DNA of 64,000 bases from positions 1 to 64,000 of the forward strand of contig WAID01000019.1 in NCBI GenBank assembly GCA_016584495.1, given 5' to 3'. This stretch comes from Celoporthe dispersa. Taxonomy: Eukaryota; Ascomycota; Sordariomycetes; Diaporthales; Cryphonectriaceae. The notes under the pieces were generated by a model, which ran no database searches, was not told where the DNA came from, and was given only the letters and a program-made list of their open reading frames with translations. The translations under genes were made by a program, and so were the position numbers. Shown one piece after another: positions 12,944-24,709 of this stretch. The first letter of the stretch is position 1. The number at the start of each line of letters is the position of its first letter.

Positions 12944-13411
12944 TCCTGGCGGGTAGTGGAGGGGGAAAGAATGATTTTATTTTCTTCTTTGCGTTCGTCG
13001 TGATACCGTGTCGGGGTCTGAGTTGAGCAGGGAGTTTTGGCGTCTGTTTATGGGGATAAGTTTACTGCTCAGATGGTGGCCAGGGAGGTTCACAGGCTGT
13101 ATATACACGCCTCGTACCATTTAATGATGATACACAATCACGTCAAGCTCTCCCTTACTTTTCTGAATCAACGTTGCCGTTCCTAGCATTCTGCCCTCTT
13201 TGAGAGGCCACTTGTGCAGTATAGCAATGGTGCTACCGACAACGTTATGCTGGCGCGGATCAAGACACAGAAGGTATGAATCTTTGGCTCTAATGTAAAA
13301 ATTTAAAACAATAATTTGGCTTCGCGGATTTTGAGGTTGGTTATCCATTTTCGAAGCTAGGCGAGCTGAGCCAATTAGGATAAGTTGTTTCATTCTTTGC
13401 CGAAATTTAAT
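12944..13411. other. 3' flank and spacer before tRNA-Pro
   Basis: Downstream of the surface-protein gene the sequence becomes AT-rich. A 90-codon minus-strand frame at 13121-13393 has no recognisable domain and I do not call it. Confidence 0.5.
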
Positions 13412-13494
13412 GCCTCGATGGTCTAGTGGTATGATTCCTGCTTTGGGTTATTGACTGATTGCAGGAGGTCTCCGGTTCAATCCCGGATCGAGGC
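13412..13494 (+). tRNA. tRNA-Pro (anticodon TGG), intron-containing
   Basis: An 83-nt cloverleaf. The acceptor stem GCCTCGA pairs with TCGAGGC. The D arm contains the A box (TGGTCTAGTGGTA). The anticodon stem CCTGC/GCAGG encloses TTTGGG, so the anticodon is TGG. The T arm is CCGG-TTCAATC-CCGG (B box). A 12-nt intron (TTATTGACTGAT) sits at the canonical position one base after the anticodon. TTTTT follows directly as a Pol III terminator. An identical gene lies on the opposite strand at 14848-14930. Confidence 0.93.
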
Positions 13495-14847
13495 CTTTTT
13501 GCACCCCAATGCGATGATGTCTAGAAATAAATTTCTTTTTCTTTATATTTTGAGCTACTTGTAATTAATTGGCTAAAAAAAAAAAAAACTAAAAACTAGG
13601 AAGAGTTATGGTTTCTGCTACAGTATAGTGGACGGGCTAGCTAAATGGTGTAGCTTTCAGAGAACCAAGATGAAGTAATTACTTTTACATCGCAACATTT
13701 GCCTTCCAGCTTCGTCTTTAAAGAAAAAGAAAGAAAAACATGGAATTAATACTTTGAAAATGTTGAAGGCAATCAATCTTGCCTCTCTATGCTATCCTGT
13801 GCGTAGTACTATCAAAGGTGAAGTATATTCGAGTCAAGGCAATAATACCTTGACTATTCAATTATAAGATAAAGATGCAAAACAAATTGGGAAAGTCTCA
13901 AGGAGCTTAAATGAAATCGACTACCTTCAGGATATTTACCAAGTGTCAGATCACGCTCAGCTGAAATCCACACTGGAACCTCTCACGACAGGAGAGGGGA
14001 CGACCCGGGCGCCTAGACTTTAGACTGTGAGAGGATGGGATTATTTGTACGAGGGTATGAGATGTGATGCTCAGTGGAGGTGAGTGATATGCAGCATTCA
14101 TTTCTCAAGCCTCTGTGCTTTGAATTTATATGGCCGTCTTTTCCGTCATAAATTGGCAACTAAGAGAGCCACTAAAAGAGCACCTTAATGCAAAACATCA
14201 AGTTGATTCTGACAGCTGCAATGATTAACAAGTTAGAAATTAGCCAAGTAGAGCAAGGCATATTCTTCCCTGAAAGCCTGAGTAATGCTTGTGGTTCATC
14301 CTATAATCAAGTGTATGCCTTATACTCTTTTGTCAGCAGTTATGAGGCCTACTCTTCGTATAAACATCACAGGTAACTGTTATTTCAAAGATGAAGAGGT
14401 TTATGATTAGACTGATGCATATGACACTAACCATGTGGCAGACAGCAAAGATTAGCAGGGTGGCTCGAACCTCGACAACTATTACTCATATCAATCTAGA
14501 GTAGACTGCAGTGGTGAGTAGCTTGCAGCTGCGAGTCAATCCTCTCTAATGTGTATCATTCCTCTGGGCTCTTCGGTGTAATAAGTAGCTAGAAAAGCTC
14601 TCGATGCATTGCAGACTTTGAGCGCTCTTGGTCAAGGCTCTTGGTTGTCTAGGCCTATAGCCTTCCTTGCTCACATCAGTCAGGAGGCGATGCACACATC
14701 TCATCATTTCACATTACACAATAATACAAGGTCAACCAGATTTAAGTACTGTGCGGACTCTTGTGTGTCTTTTTTATCTAAAAGAAAAATTAATTCAGGA
14801 CCAAGATACATGTACACAATTTGAAATGCTTCCATGTGTGCAAAAAG
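13495..14847. other. AT-rich spacer between the two tRNA-Pro genes
   Basis: About 1.35 kb, AT-rich, with no supported gene. The two identical tRNA genes point into it, and each ends in a T5 terminator at its edge. I see no transposase or reverse-transcriptase motifs and no long terminal repeats other than the tRNA genes themselves. Confidence 0.6.
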
Positions 14848-14930
14848 GCCTCGATCCGGGATTGAACCGGAGACCTCCTGCAATCAGTCAATAACCCAAA
14901 GCAGGAATCATACCACTAGACCATCGAGGC
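14848..14930 (-). tRNA. tRNA-Pro (anticodon TGG), identical second copy
   Basis: The reverse complement is identical over all 83 nt, intron included, to the tRNA-Pro gene at 13412-13494. A T5 Pol III terminator (AAAAA on the plus strand, 14842-14846) follows. The pair is convergent, 1.35 kb apart, and forms a perfect 83-bp inverted repeat. Confidence 0.93.
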
Positions 14931-15466
14931 TCAAAACGTGATAGTGCGCAAAATATATCTCACTATATCCTAATAGTCTGTATTGGAAATCTCGGAACTC
15001 GACTGAAAGCAGGAATTATACAATACACCTAAACTGTAAGGCCAATTTATTAATAAAGAAAGGAATTTAAAGACTGAAAGTGCGAAATGTAAGGTCTCAT
15101 AACAAACGTTCTTTCCGATGAGTGCAGCAATTCATCATTACTTAGGCAGCCGTTTGTGAACCGGAAATCTCCTGAGGTATATCTTACCGACGCCAGACAC
15201 ATCGACACGGCACATCTCAGCGAGCGTTCGCAGTCAGCCTTTTGCTTTCTTTCTTTCTTTCTTTTGGTGACCTTTTATTATCATTGCCTCGAACACAACA
15301 CTTCGTGTCCTCCCGTGGGATAGCATCCTATGAGAAGAATCATTTGGAGTATTACCTTGCTATGGAATACCCAAACCCCCTCCCCTCGTGGCAAGCAACT
15401 GGATCCTCCCGCCCTAAACGCCTATTTTGGTGATTGCCCCAACGCCAATCAAGCAGACACTATAAT
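14931..15466. other. spacer 3' of CBF5
   Basis: AT-rich sequence with a short CTTT repeat near 15245-15263. No gene is supported. The right part should contain the CBF5 3' untranslated region. Confidence 0.5.
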
Positions 15467-17017
15467 CTAGTCACTGTCATCCTCGCCCTTGGAGGCCTTC
15501 TTGGCCTTCTTCTCCGCCTTCCTCCGCTTGCGCTCTGCCTTCTCCTCCGGAGTCTCGCCCTCGTGCTTCTTCCGCTTCTTGGCCTCGCCATCCTTGCCGG
15601 GGGTCTCGGGGTTGGCAGCAACGACAGGTGGGGCGACGGCCTTGGGAAGTTCCGAGGAAGCAGCCTCGGTGGGCTTAGCAGGGGTTGCCTGGGCATCAGC
15701 GGCACTGTAGTCCGTGTACGACTCGGTCCACTTCGCGGGCGTGGCCTCGTTGGGCCTGCCGTACTTGTCAAGCTTGCCATCGGCCTTCAGCTTCTTCTTC
15801 TCTGCGGCAGTCGGGCCGAGACCCCAGCGCCTGGGGTACAGGTCACGCTCCATGATACAGCGCTTGACCTTGGCGACGACGCCGTGGTCGCAGGTGGTCA
15901 TCTCAACAGCGGACATCATCGCGATACCGATGGCGATGGCCTCACCCTTTGTGGTGATCAGGACGCACTCCTCGTGCTGTTCAATGTTGGACTCATATCG
16001 CAGAAGGCCAGGCAACATCAACTTGGCACCATAGGTAATGGCGTTCACCGCGCTGTCCTTGACGACGAGCCGCTTGTAGCCGACGAGGAGGGTCTCGAGA
16101 GGCTGGATTACTTGTCGAAGGTAAGTCTCATCGCGGTTGTTGTCTGCAGGCCCGATCAGTCAGTCAAGTCGATCTCAATGCAGCTCGGGCCACAGCAAAA
16201 GTGGGGCTCACCGTATTGCCACTGGGCATCCAGGACATCATGCAGCGTGACCAGATCCTTAGTCTCGTCCATGGCACCAGAGCGCACACGCCGCAGCTCC
16301 TGCATGTGCGCACCCACGCCAAGGAGAAGTCCCATGTGCACGCAGAGCGTCCGGATGTAGGTTCCGGCCTCGCAGCTGACCCAGAAGACACCGAGGTGGC
16401 GGTCATTGTCGAACTCGATGAGCTTGGACTCGTAGATGGTACGGATACGCAGCTGTCGCTTGACGGCAGAGATCAGGGAGGTCGCTGGAAGAGGGAACCC
16501 GTGAGCTGCTCGAGGACGCGGGCGAACTCTGCCTCGCCGCCAGGAACCTTGTCGTGGAACCGCACAACGGCCACGTACTCCTTTCCGGCACCTTGTTGAG
16601 ACTTGACGAGGCGGGTGGCCCTGTCGATGCAGACAATGAGACAGCCTGTGACCTTGGGGTCGAGGGTACCGCTGTGGCCAGTCTTCTCGACACGGAGCAT
16701 GCGCTTCACCCAGGCGACAACTTCGTGGGAGGAGGGGTTCGAGGGCTTGTCGAGGTTGATGACGCCAGAAGAGACATAACTCTTGATGTCTCGCATGTGA
16801 GGCTTGCAGCCATGGGGAATTGGTGTGAAATGACCTGTCCGCACGAGCACTGTAATGGTGTCTCGTCAGTAAAAGCGAAGGGCCATTTGACGCTGCATCG
16901 ACACAGAACACTGGTGTACATACGTTTGTCATAATTCTTCAGCAGCAGTGGCCAGTCGCTTGTGTCAGCAGCTGGCGTTGAAGCCTGTGGCACGATGATA
17001 TGCTTCTCGTCTGCCAT
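15467..17017 (-). CDS. CBF5: H/ACA snoRNP pseudouridine synthase CBF5 (dyskerin)
   Basis: Catalytic subunit of H/ACA snoRNPs, which converts uridines to pseudouridine in rRNA in the nucleolus. Exons on the minus strand: 17017-16924, 16849-16212 and 16143-15467, with GT-AG introns of 74 and 68 bp. Family sequence is strong throughout: LVRTGHFTPIPHGC, the TruB motif GHSGTLDPKVTGCLIVCIDR with the catalytic Asp, then CEAGTYIRTLCVHMG. A PUA region follows (VNAITYGAKLMLPGLLR), and the C-terminus is Lys/Glu-rich (KKRKKHEGE, ending GEDDSD). One base is missing in the GGG run at 16475-16477 (CCC on the coding strand). Adding a C joins FQRPP to LISAVKRQ. CBF5 is essential in yeast, so this break is probably a sequence error. 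The long plus-strand frame across this region is its shadow. Confidence 0.95.
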
Positions 17018-18529
17018 CTTGGCCGGTGGTGTCGTGTCTGGGGAATTGTTGCGATTTGCAGAGATGGTGGTTTGGAGTCGCGCAGTCCAGTCTGATGAAG
17101 CTTCCTAAATTTTTGGTGTGGGAATTGCCAGAGTGATTTAACGCTAGTCCGCTTCTGGTTTGGATACTAGGTACGGGCAGGCACACACAGAACGTCAATA
17201 CACAGCATATTTCGATCCAAAGACGCCGGAAGCCTCATAAAATTGAGGCATTCAGTGAGCATTGAAGTAAATATTTTTGCATGGCTACTTGATTCAAAAT
17301 AGTCAATCGGGGGTTTTGGTATGCGAACTTCTGCCAAAAAAAAAAAAAAAAAAAAAAAGAGGTAATCTGTTACTGAACCTTTCCCACCCTCCCATCAAAG
17401 ACAGTCCGTCCGCCCCTCTCCCCTTTCTTTTTCACAGGGAAAAAAAAAAAAGATGGAGGAGGATTGCAAATTAAAAGGAAACGAGCAAAGCAAGGTTGAA
17501 AAATAAAAATAAAAATCGAAACTCGAAATCATTCGAATGCTCTGCAAAGTTGACCCTGCTGCGCCAAATAGTGAAATTAGCTAAGCTAATTAATATACTC
17601 GCATATGCGTATGCGTCTGAGAAACACGTAGACAATATTGTCAAAATAATACTAAGGTTCAGTGCGAATCGGAATAAGTTAGCAGTGCATATCCCACCAT
17701 ACTCCAGTTCAAGTTAATCGTGCATGGACCCTGATGAGGCATCTCTATTCCCTCCTTTCCTCTCCCAAAAACCAAATACAAGTCCATGAGCAACTCTACT
17801 TTAAGAGATTCACAAGTCAGGAATGGACTATGTGCTTTGAACTAATGCATCAAGTTGTTTGTTCATGTAGTCCACCAGGGCTATCAGAGTCTTCTGCCAC
17901 TTGAACTCTTGTCCTGGTCCCGTGCGACTTCAACTGTGCCCGAGTTCGGGCTCAATGACTTCCCTTGAAGAATTTACAGTTGAATTCCCAGCATAGACCA
18001 AAAAAAAATAAAAATACAACTCTCAGAGACTGATTTACACACTTCGCCACCTAGGCAGTACATACCATACAGATTGCCAGACTGAGGTTAGACTTACCTT
18101 GGAGAATATGCCGATGTGCAAGTAAGAGAACATTCCTTTTTCTATCTGTCCCTCAAAGTGAGAGAGATGGTCCATAACAGCTTGGTATTATCACCATCTA
18201 CCAGTGAAACTCTTCAGCTTTGCGAAGCTAAATAGCGGCAGCAGGACAAGTTTAAGTAAGGCAGGGAAAATCAATTTGTGTTTGTACGTAGTACGCGAGG
18301 CAAAGTTCTTCACAAGGAGGGATCGAACGGTGCAGTGAGGTGCGAGTCCACTTTATCCTAACCCTAGCCGTGGCCACATAGTTCTCTTAAGTACTTGGCT
18401 ATCACCCGCCTAATAATAATAAGTCACCCAGCAAAGAGGGGCTGGGATCAACTCGAACCCAGTCACTGACACCGTACACCAGCAGCCGACAACTCGCAGG
18501 TTGTCAAGGTCTACTCAGACCCAGCCAAG
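17018..18529. other. intergenic with poly-A tracts
   Basis: No gene supported. It contains a run of about 23 A at 17336-17358, an 11-A run near 17441-17451 and AT-rich sequence to 18300. The left end holds the CBF5 promoter and the right end the HET gene promoter. Confidence 0.55.
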
Positions 18530-20816
18530 ATGGACCTCAGAAGCAGTCAGCCTGTACGTATGGTCTGCTTGTTCTGTTGTTCGCGTTGTTGACAATAATA
18601 CAGTCTGCAACCGGCGAGACTTGCCATCGGAGAGAGACTGACCCGTCATATCCACACAAGGCTCGAGGTTGTCAAGTCTGTGCAAGACTTGAAGACTACT
18701 TCCGAGCTATGGATCCTGGTGACATACAGCTAGGTGGTGTCCAAGAACCGCTCAACTCAACATGCCGCAAGCACGTTAAGCTTCTCGAGTGGGCTTTTGC
18801 AGCAGGAGAAGACATCTCGGCATGGCCAGCCTCGACGCAGCTTCTGCTGGAATGTGAAATCTACAGAGACTCATTTAGATTCTACGGGCCGAACTCCACC
18901 TCTCGTGACTTTGGTGTATGCCGCCCTGCAGACCGTGACCGACCCTGCTCGATTCGGCCCATCGACAAGTCGTGGATCGACCCTGAGATCTTTGCATGCT
19001 GGAAATATAAGTGCGAGCAAGAACATGGTATGATGTGCTACAGGCTTCCTTGGCAGAGCCGGACGGAGGGTGATAGAAAAGTCCAAGCTTCGTGGCTGAT
19101 CGACGCACGCGAAGCATGCCTCGTGCGGCCACGCGGCGGCGAGACATACGTTGCATTGAGCTATGTCTGGGGCACGGAGCCCTTCTACACATCGCTCAAG
19201 GAAAACCTGACCGTGAATCAGAGACCAGGGGCATTTGCGAAGGGTAATCCTGACATCAGACCGGCCATATCCCCACGGTGCTGGACGCGATGAAGATCGT
19301 TCAGCTCCTGGACGAGCGCTACATCTGGGTGGATGCACTCTGTATCGTGCAGGATGACTGGGCCCAAAAGGAGATCGAAATCAATAACATGGCAGAGATC
19401 TACTCTAACGCTACTCTTACCCTCGTTGCCGCTCAGGGTGCAGGGGCAATGAGCGGGATGCGCGGGATCAAGGGGCACACACAGCCTCGACGCGCAGCGG
19501 GAGACTGGCTGAGGTGGGATGTGGATATATGCCTGGCCAGGGCACAGGTGGACCAGACTGACCCGGCATATAGACGCGCCGACATGTGGGGTGGACGAGC
19601 CTGGACTTATCAAGAGGAGATGCTCTCTCGAAGAAGGCTGGTGTTTACCGAGAACAGCGTGGAATGGGACTGCAGCGCGGCTAAGTGGCACGAGGACCGC
19701 GTAGAGAGCCGACTGCAGTCCGAGGATTTCACCTCGTACACTTCGATCGCGCAGAGCACAATGGGTAACAGGGTCCCGAACCTCGGGTCGTTTCAGGATG
19801 TCATGCTCTATCACTACAACCTGAGGCACCTTACTTTTCCGGAAGATGCCCTCTCCGCATTCGCCGGTTGTGCTTCAGTCTTGAGCCATAGCTTTATGGG
19901 TGGGTTCATCTCCGGTCTGCCTGAGGTGTTCTTCGACCTCTCGCTTCTCTGGCAGCCGGATTTATATGTTGAGAGACGTGTCGCCAAGCGACCGGGACCT
20001 GCGGTCTGCCTACCCACCTGGAGCTGGGCAAGTTTCCGAGGAAAGCTGCGCCAGTGGAATAGCTCTGGAGGCCGCCGCTTCGTACGTGTGCGGCGCAACG
20101 GGCTGAAACAGATGGGAGACGGCGAATACGTGACCACACTTGTGCAGTGGAGTTACCGGACCAGTGTTGGAGGCCAAGACGAGCCGATTCATCACATCTG
20201 GTCCAAGTGGAGAGATCAATGTTTCTCGGACGGTGATGACCTCGTGTGCCCCACTGGGTGGTCACGATATCCACTGAAAGATATGAGCTCACAGTCGCCT
20301 GAAGCTAGGGTAGTTCCTAGAACTGCCGCGGCCCTCCCTTTGCCGAGGTGCTATTTCACTCAAGACGAGAGTAGCTCCTTTTACGAGTACTGGTGGCCTA
20401 TTCCTTTACCGGAACGAGGAGCACCCCGGAGGCCGCAGCGTTATATCCAATCCATCACCTGTAAGACACGCAGGGCTTGGCTGTGGTCAGGGTATGCGAT
20501 GCGGAGGAACGATGCGGCGGCCACGGCGATTATATCTCTGCAGACCGAGGGCGGCCTCTGGGCTGGGGCCCTAGAGGTCATGGAGATCGACGTGGCCAAG
20601 GGGGAAAGACAAAATCTCTTCACAGGCAGCTCAGTCACGGATATCAGCCATCTCAAGGCACATCAACTGCACGATGAGATTCGGGTTCTGCTCGGTCAAC
20701 CGTATGAGCTAGTGGAGGTTGCGCGGGGCTTCATATCTGACTGGGACAGAAAGGATGCCGATGCTATGCATTCGCTGAGCTTCTGGGGAAAACCACTATC
20801 AACGAGGAGAAACTAG
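18530..20816 (+). CDS. HET-domain (heterokaryon incompatibility) protein
   Basis: HET-domain protein; the family triggers cell death on fusion of unlike fungal strains and shows distant similarity to TIR domains. Start at 18530 with a small first exon (MDLRSSQP), a 50-bp intron at 18554-18603 and one long exon. This start is inferred from splicing. The HET core motifs are clear: YVALSYVWG near 19150, RYIWVDALCIVQDD near 19318 and AEIYSNATLTLVAA near 19393, then RAWTYQEEMLSRR. The C-terminal half (about 400 residues) has no named domain but is rich in conserved Trp. One base is missing in the CCCC run at 19271-19274. Adding a C joins PAISPT to VLDAMKIVQLL. The predicted protein is about 740 residues, with no signal peptide or membrane segment, so probably cytosolic. 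Confidence 0.88.
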
Positions 20817-23662
20817 GTACTGAGGTATACTATGTCATGTGGGTGGTGTGGGAGGGATGTGTAGCTCGCAGGAGAGGCCTTGGCCGTGTCGACAAGGCTA
20901 TATGGGAGACTTTGCAGAGAGAGCCCGTGAACCTGGTTCTTGTCTAAGACCTGATCACGTCTTTGGGGTCTGTGACGCGAGAATGGATGGGGCCAGGGGA
21001 CTTCAAAAGCGGCTGTAGGTTTCTCATTTGAAGCTACACATATCAAGCTGCAAGCAGCCTCCAAGGATACCATGTTTCTGCTTCTTTTCGACTATTTCCA
21101 CAGAAAACAGAAAGGCAATACGCTGAAGGTACGTTCTACACTTCAAATGTGATCAGTTATTACACGCCGAGCATAATAATTTGAGCAGAAAGGATACGTC
21201 GGTCTCAAGTCAAAACATCAAAGGGCTCTGATGTCCTTACAATACTCTAGCCAACACACTGGCCTCTTAACTTGTATAGTTACTATATGACATCGCATGA
21301 AGAGGAACTAATGTTCAACGAGGGTCACTGTTAATATTAGAACAGCTGCAACACTTGCTCCGCAGTTAGATGAAGGATCGATATATCAATCAGGTTCTAT
21401 TAGCTTTGGGCGTAAGCACCTGGACATATGCTGCAATATTAGCAGAGACGAGTCACACCGGCCCATCATCATGGTGACACAGGGCCTTGGGATACGTGGC
21501 CCTGGCCTGACCTGACCCCGTTTGACCTCGTATGACCTCGTACATCTCTGTTGTACGCCGGCGCATATCACTTCAAGATGGCGGGAGCCAAGAATTTGGC
21601 AAGGATATCCCCATAATATGGATCAGTGGGGTCCATGTGTGTGTGTGTGTGTGTGTGTGTGTGCCAAATGCAGGAGGAGAGGGGGAGCGCAGCAAGATGG
21701 GTCTTCGTACGAAAGCTGTGTTCCACGAGACGTAGCTGCTCTGCGAGTGGGGCAGGATGAGACTTATCGCCACAGGCAAGGCCTAAAGTCTCGAACTATA
21801 GCTCCTTCTCGCCGTGACTGCTGCGGCCTTGGTTCAGAGGCTTACAGGGACACTGTGCCTTCCAAGGGCACGAGGTCTACCTATGACTTCCTCGCAAAAG
21901 CCCCCAGTCGCCAATAATACCAAGTTCAATCTAAAAGGTTCTGCTGCTCGAAAATTGCAGGCAGAGTCAAAGTCCCAAGGGAAAAGGTAATCTTGGTATT
22001 CCTCACGGCAAATACGAAATGCCAGCGCAAATAATATATTTGTCCACCCATTATCTACCGTGGTTTAGTGAAGCCTACTGACCCGACCGTCAGACACCGC
22101 GTGCCACAGAGCGCATTATAGCTATACCATAGTATATAATAATAGACGGACCTATACCGTCCGTTGTTTTGTATCAAGGAAGAAGGACAAAGTGAGAAAC
22201 CTGCTCATGGAAGTTCTTGTGTCACGATGGTCCTCATCGGTGTTGAAGTTCTTGGGCCAACAAGCCGGCTGTTATAGGGATACCAGGGGAGAAGAAGAGG
22301 GGTGGAAGAAGAGCCCAATCAAAGGCTAGGAAATTTATTGATGGCTATTATGAAATCTCCGGCCCCGATTGACAGCCCTAACGGCTGGAGATCGAGCGCC
22401 CGGTTCTCCCAGCTCTTTAAGGGCCGGGCATGACTTTCGTGCCTAGTGCTGACTGTCTTAGAAGGTGTCTTGAAAATAACCCCTCTGCTTCCAGAACAGC
22501 ATTCTGTCACCCGTTAATTTGCATACATGTATGTCGAAGGGGTCTCGCCCTGATACTCTCGGACCCCATTACCCAGGGTTTGCTTAGGTTGTTGGCCTTC
22601 ACGGTGTAACATTAATAGTCGATAGGACGCAGGACGGAGGAGGCAGACTGAAGATTGCAAGACCTGCTCCATTGATTTCATTCCACAAGTAAACAACAAT
22701 AGTCCTCAATGCTACTCCTGATAATGCTAAAAAGGAAACATGAATTCCAAGGCATGAGGACTTCATTACTATGGGAGAGCACCGCCACAGGGACCGATCC
22801 GCCGACATCCACAGTTGGCAGGGGATTGGACGGGCCGGCGGAGATGAGGTGCCAGCATGTGATATGCGTCCAAGGTCCAATCCGGTCGAGCCCTGGGGCC
22901 AGGAACTTCACTCCGAGTAAAATTCCGATACACTAGAATTCTCGAACTGGGGATCCTGGCGCCTTTCCCTTGGTCCATGGGTGGTGTGAAACCCCCACCG
23001 TGGGGCCTGCAGCCGCCAGACCTGGGACGGGATGAACAACAGGACTGAAGTTCGAGAAACACATGCCGCGTAATACTGTAGGTCATGTCTGGTAGACAGC
23101 TCACCAAGGTCACGAAGTGGACTGGATATGGGCCGTGCACTGGTTCCTGGACCTCCTTGAGATAGGTATCTGTCTTATTTGGGTTTTAAAGCAGCGCTAT
23201 CTAAAAGGCAGGGAAGGTGGTTGCTGTCGTCCTGGCGGCTACTCAAGGAGTCGTGCTCCTTGGACACTATTTCCATTCTGTCCTGTGTTGGATATAATAT
23301 GGGAGGGTAAGCGCCCTCAAGGTCTGCACCAGCCGTTATTGTTTGTTGGTCGAGACGGATAGAAGAACAAGATCAGTCCCTATTTTGGAAGGAGAAATCC
23401 AGAGGCGTCGATAATTATCTTCTTGGTCAAAGCCTAGTCTCAACACTACCTATTGGTTCAAACCCACAGCACCCTCCCTCATCTTGACAAACTTGATAAT
23501 TTTTATTTTCCCTTACTTTTGACACCCTGACACCCTTTCTCTCTCAAAGGCGAAAAAGAAAGAAAAAAAACCAAACCTAAAATATGACAATATTGTCTCT
23601 CACTACTACTATATGACAGCCCCTGCTATTCCTCATCAACTTCAACGACATAATTAGCAACC
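20817..23662. other. intergenic, gene-poor
   Basis: About 2.8 kb without a supported gene. Holds a (GT)n microsatellite at 21635-21663 and a short perfect hairpin (ACGGAC...GTCCGT) near 22145-22163. Frames here are short and have no domain. The right end is a pyrimidine-rich stretch that is probably the promoter of the GH43 gene. Confidence 0.55.
21635..21663. repeat. (GT)n microsatellite
   Basis: About fourteen GT units without interruption in an intergenic region. Confidence 0.9.
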
Positions 23663-24709
23663 ATGAGATCCCTTTCTCAGACCCTCATCAGCACCAGTCT
23701 GGTCAACTTGTTCCTGCTCAGGAGCGGACAGGCTGCGCCAAGCGTGAGCGCAGGTGACATCCGCGGGGCCTTTGTCTGGCACGAAGATGTCAACCAGCCA
23801 AAGACGCCAGCGCTGGACCGAGACTTCCCAGACCCATCCATCCTCGAGGGACCCGACAAGTGGTATGCGTTTGCAACCGCCAGTGGAGATAAGCGGGTGC
23901 AGTACGCCACAGCACCAGATCCATCTGGCCCCTGGACATACGTGGACGAGGACCTGCTCCCGTCGCCTGGGTCCTGGACCGACGGCGTGGACATCTGGGC
24001 GCCAGACGTCAGGATGGTGGACGACGGGACATACGTGATGTACTACACGGCGGCGCTGGCTAACGACACGGCGATACATTGTCTCGGAGTTGCGACATCA
24101 GATAATATCGAGGGGCCCTACTCGGTCGATGACGAGTACTGGCACTGCGATGAAGACCAGGGCGGCTCCATCGACTCGTCCGGCTTCGTGGACTCGGACG
24201 GGACCCGGTACGTGGCGTGGAAGATCGACGGCAACTCCGAGGGAAACGGGGGCTCCTGCGATAATACCGTGGCGCCCATCAAGAGCACGCCGATCATGCT
24301 CCAGCAGGTCGAAGGCGACGGGACGACCAAGGTTGGCGACCCAGTGCAGATCCTGGATCGTGTTGCGAGCGACGGCCCCCTGGTGGAGGCGCCCAACATT
24401 GTCCTGTCCAGCAGCGGCAAATACGTCCTCTTCTACAGCAGCCACTGCTTTACCTCGACGCAGTATAACGTCCTGTACGCAACGGCCGATGCCGTCACGG
24501 GCCCATACACTCGGGCCTCGCAGGCGTTCCTCCAAACTAGCATGTTTAACTTGACCTCGCCAGGCGGTGGAACCAGCACTGTGCGCCAGGACGGCACGAC
24601 CATGTTGTTCCACGCAAACTGTCCGACGGACGTGGGAGGATCGAACCGGTGCATGTTCGTGTCTAACTTCACCGAGGTCGGGACGACCGTCCTAGCAAAC
24701 CGCCGGTGA
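23663..24709 (+). CDS. Secreted glycoside hydrolase family 43-type protein
   Basis: Predicted secreted arabinofuranosidase, arabinanase or xylosidase-type enzyme with a five-bladed beta-propeller. Single exon, 348 residues, intact frame. The signal peptide is residues 1 to about 24 (SLVNLFLLRSGQAAP). GH43 landmarks are present: RDFPDPSIL with the putative catalytic Asp (about residue 57), WAPDVRMVDDGTYVMYYTA with the pKa-modulating Asp, and GPLVEAPNIVL with the putative acid Glu. Paired Cys (HCDEDQ, GGSCDN, HCFTS, NRCMF) and NLT/NFT sequons fit secretion. Activity on a given polysaccharide cannot be told from sequence. It stands alone, without a transporter or regulator next to it. Confidence 0.88.
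   Translation: MRSLSQTLISTSLVNLFLLRSGQAAPSVSAGDIRGAFVWHEDVNQPKTPALDRDFPDPSILEGPDKWYAFATASGDKRVQYATAPDPSGPWTYVDEDLLPSPGSWTDGVDIWAPDVRMVDDGTYVMYYTAALANDTAIHCLGVATSDNIEGPYSVDDEYWHCDEDQGGSIDSSGFVDSDGTRYVAWKIDGNSEGNGGSCDNTVAPIKSTPIMLQQVEGDGTTKVGDPVQILDRVASDGPLVEAPNIVLSSSGKYVLFYSSHCFTSTQYNVLYATADAVTGPYTRASQAFLQTSMFNLTSPGGGTSTVRQDGTTMLFHANCPTDVGGSNRCMFVSNFTEVGTTVLANRR

Noticed and set aside
15434..16360. Long plus-strand open frame of over 300 codons
   Set aside because: It lies antisense to CBF5 exons and owes its openness to their codon bias; no domain of its own.
17336..17358. 23-A tract as the poly-A tail of a retroelement or processed pseudogene
   Set aside because: No LINE, SINE or cDNA-like sequence precedes it and no target-site duplication was seen.
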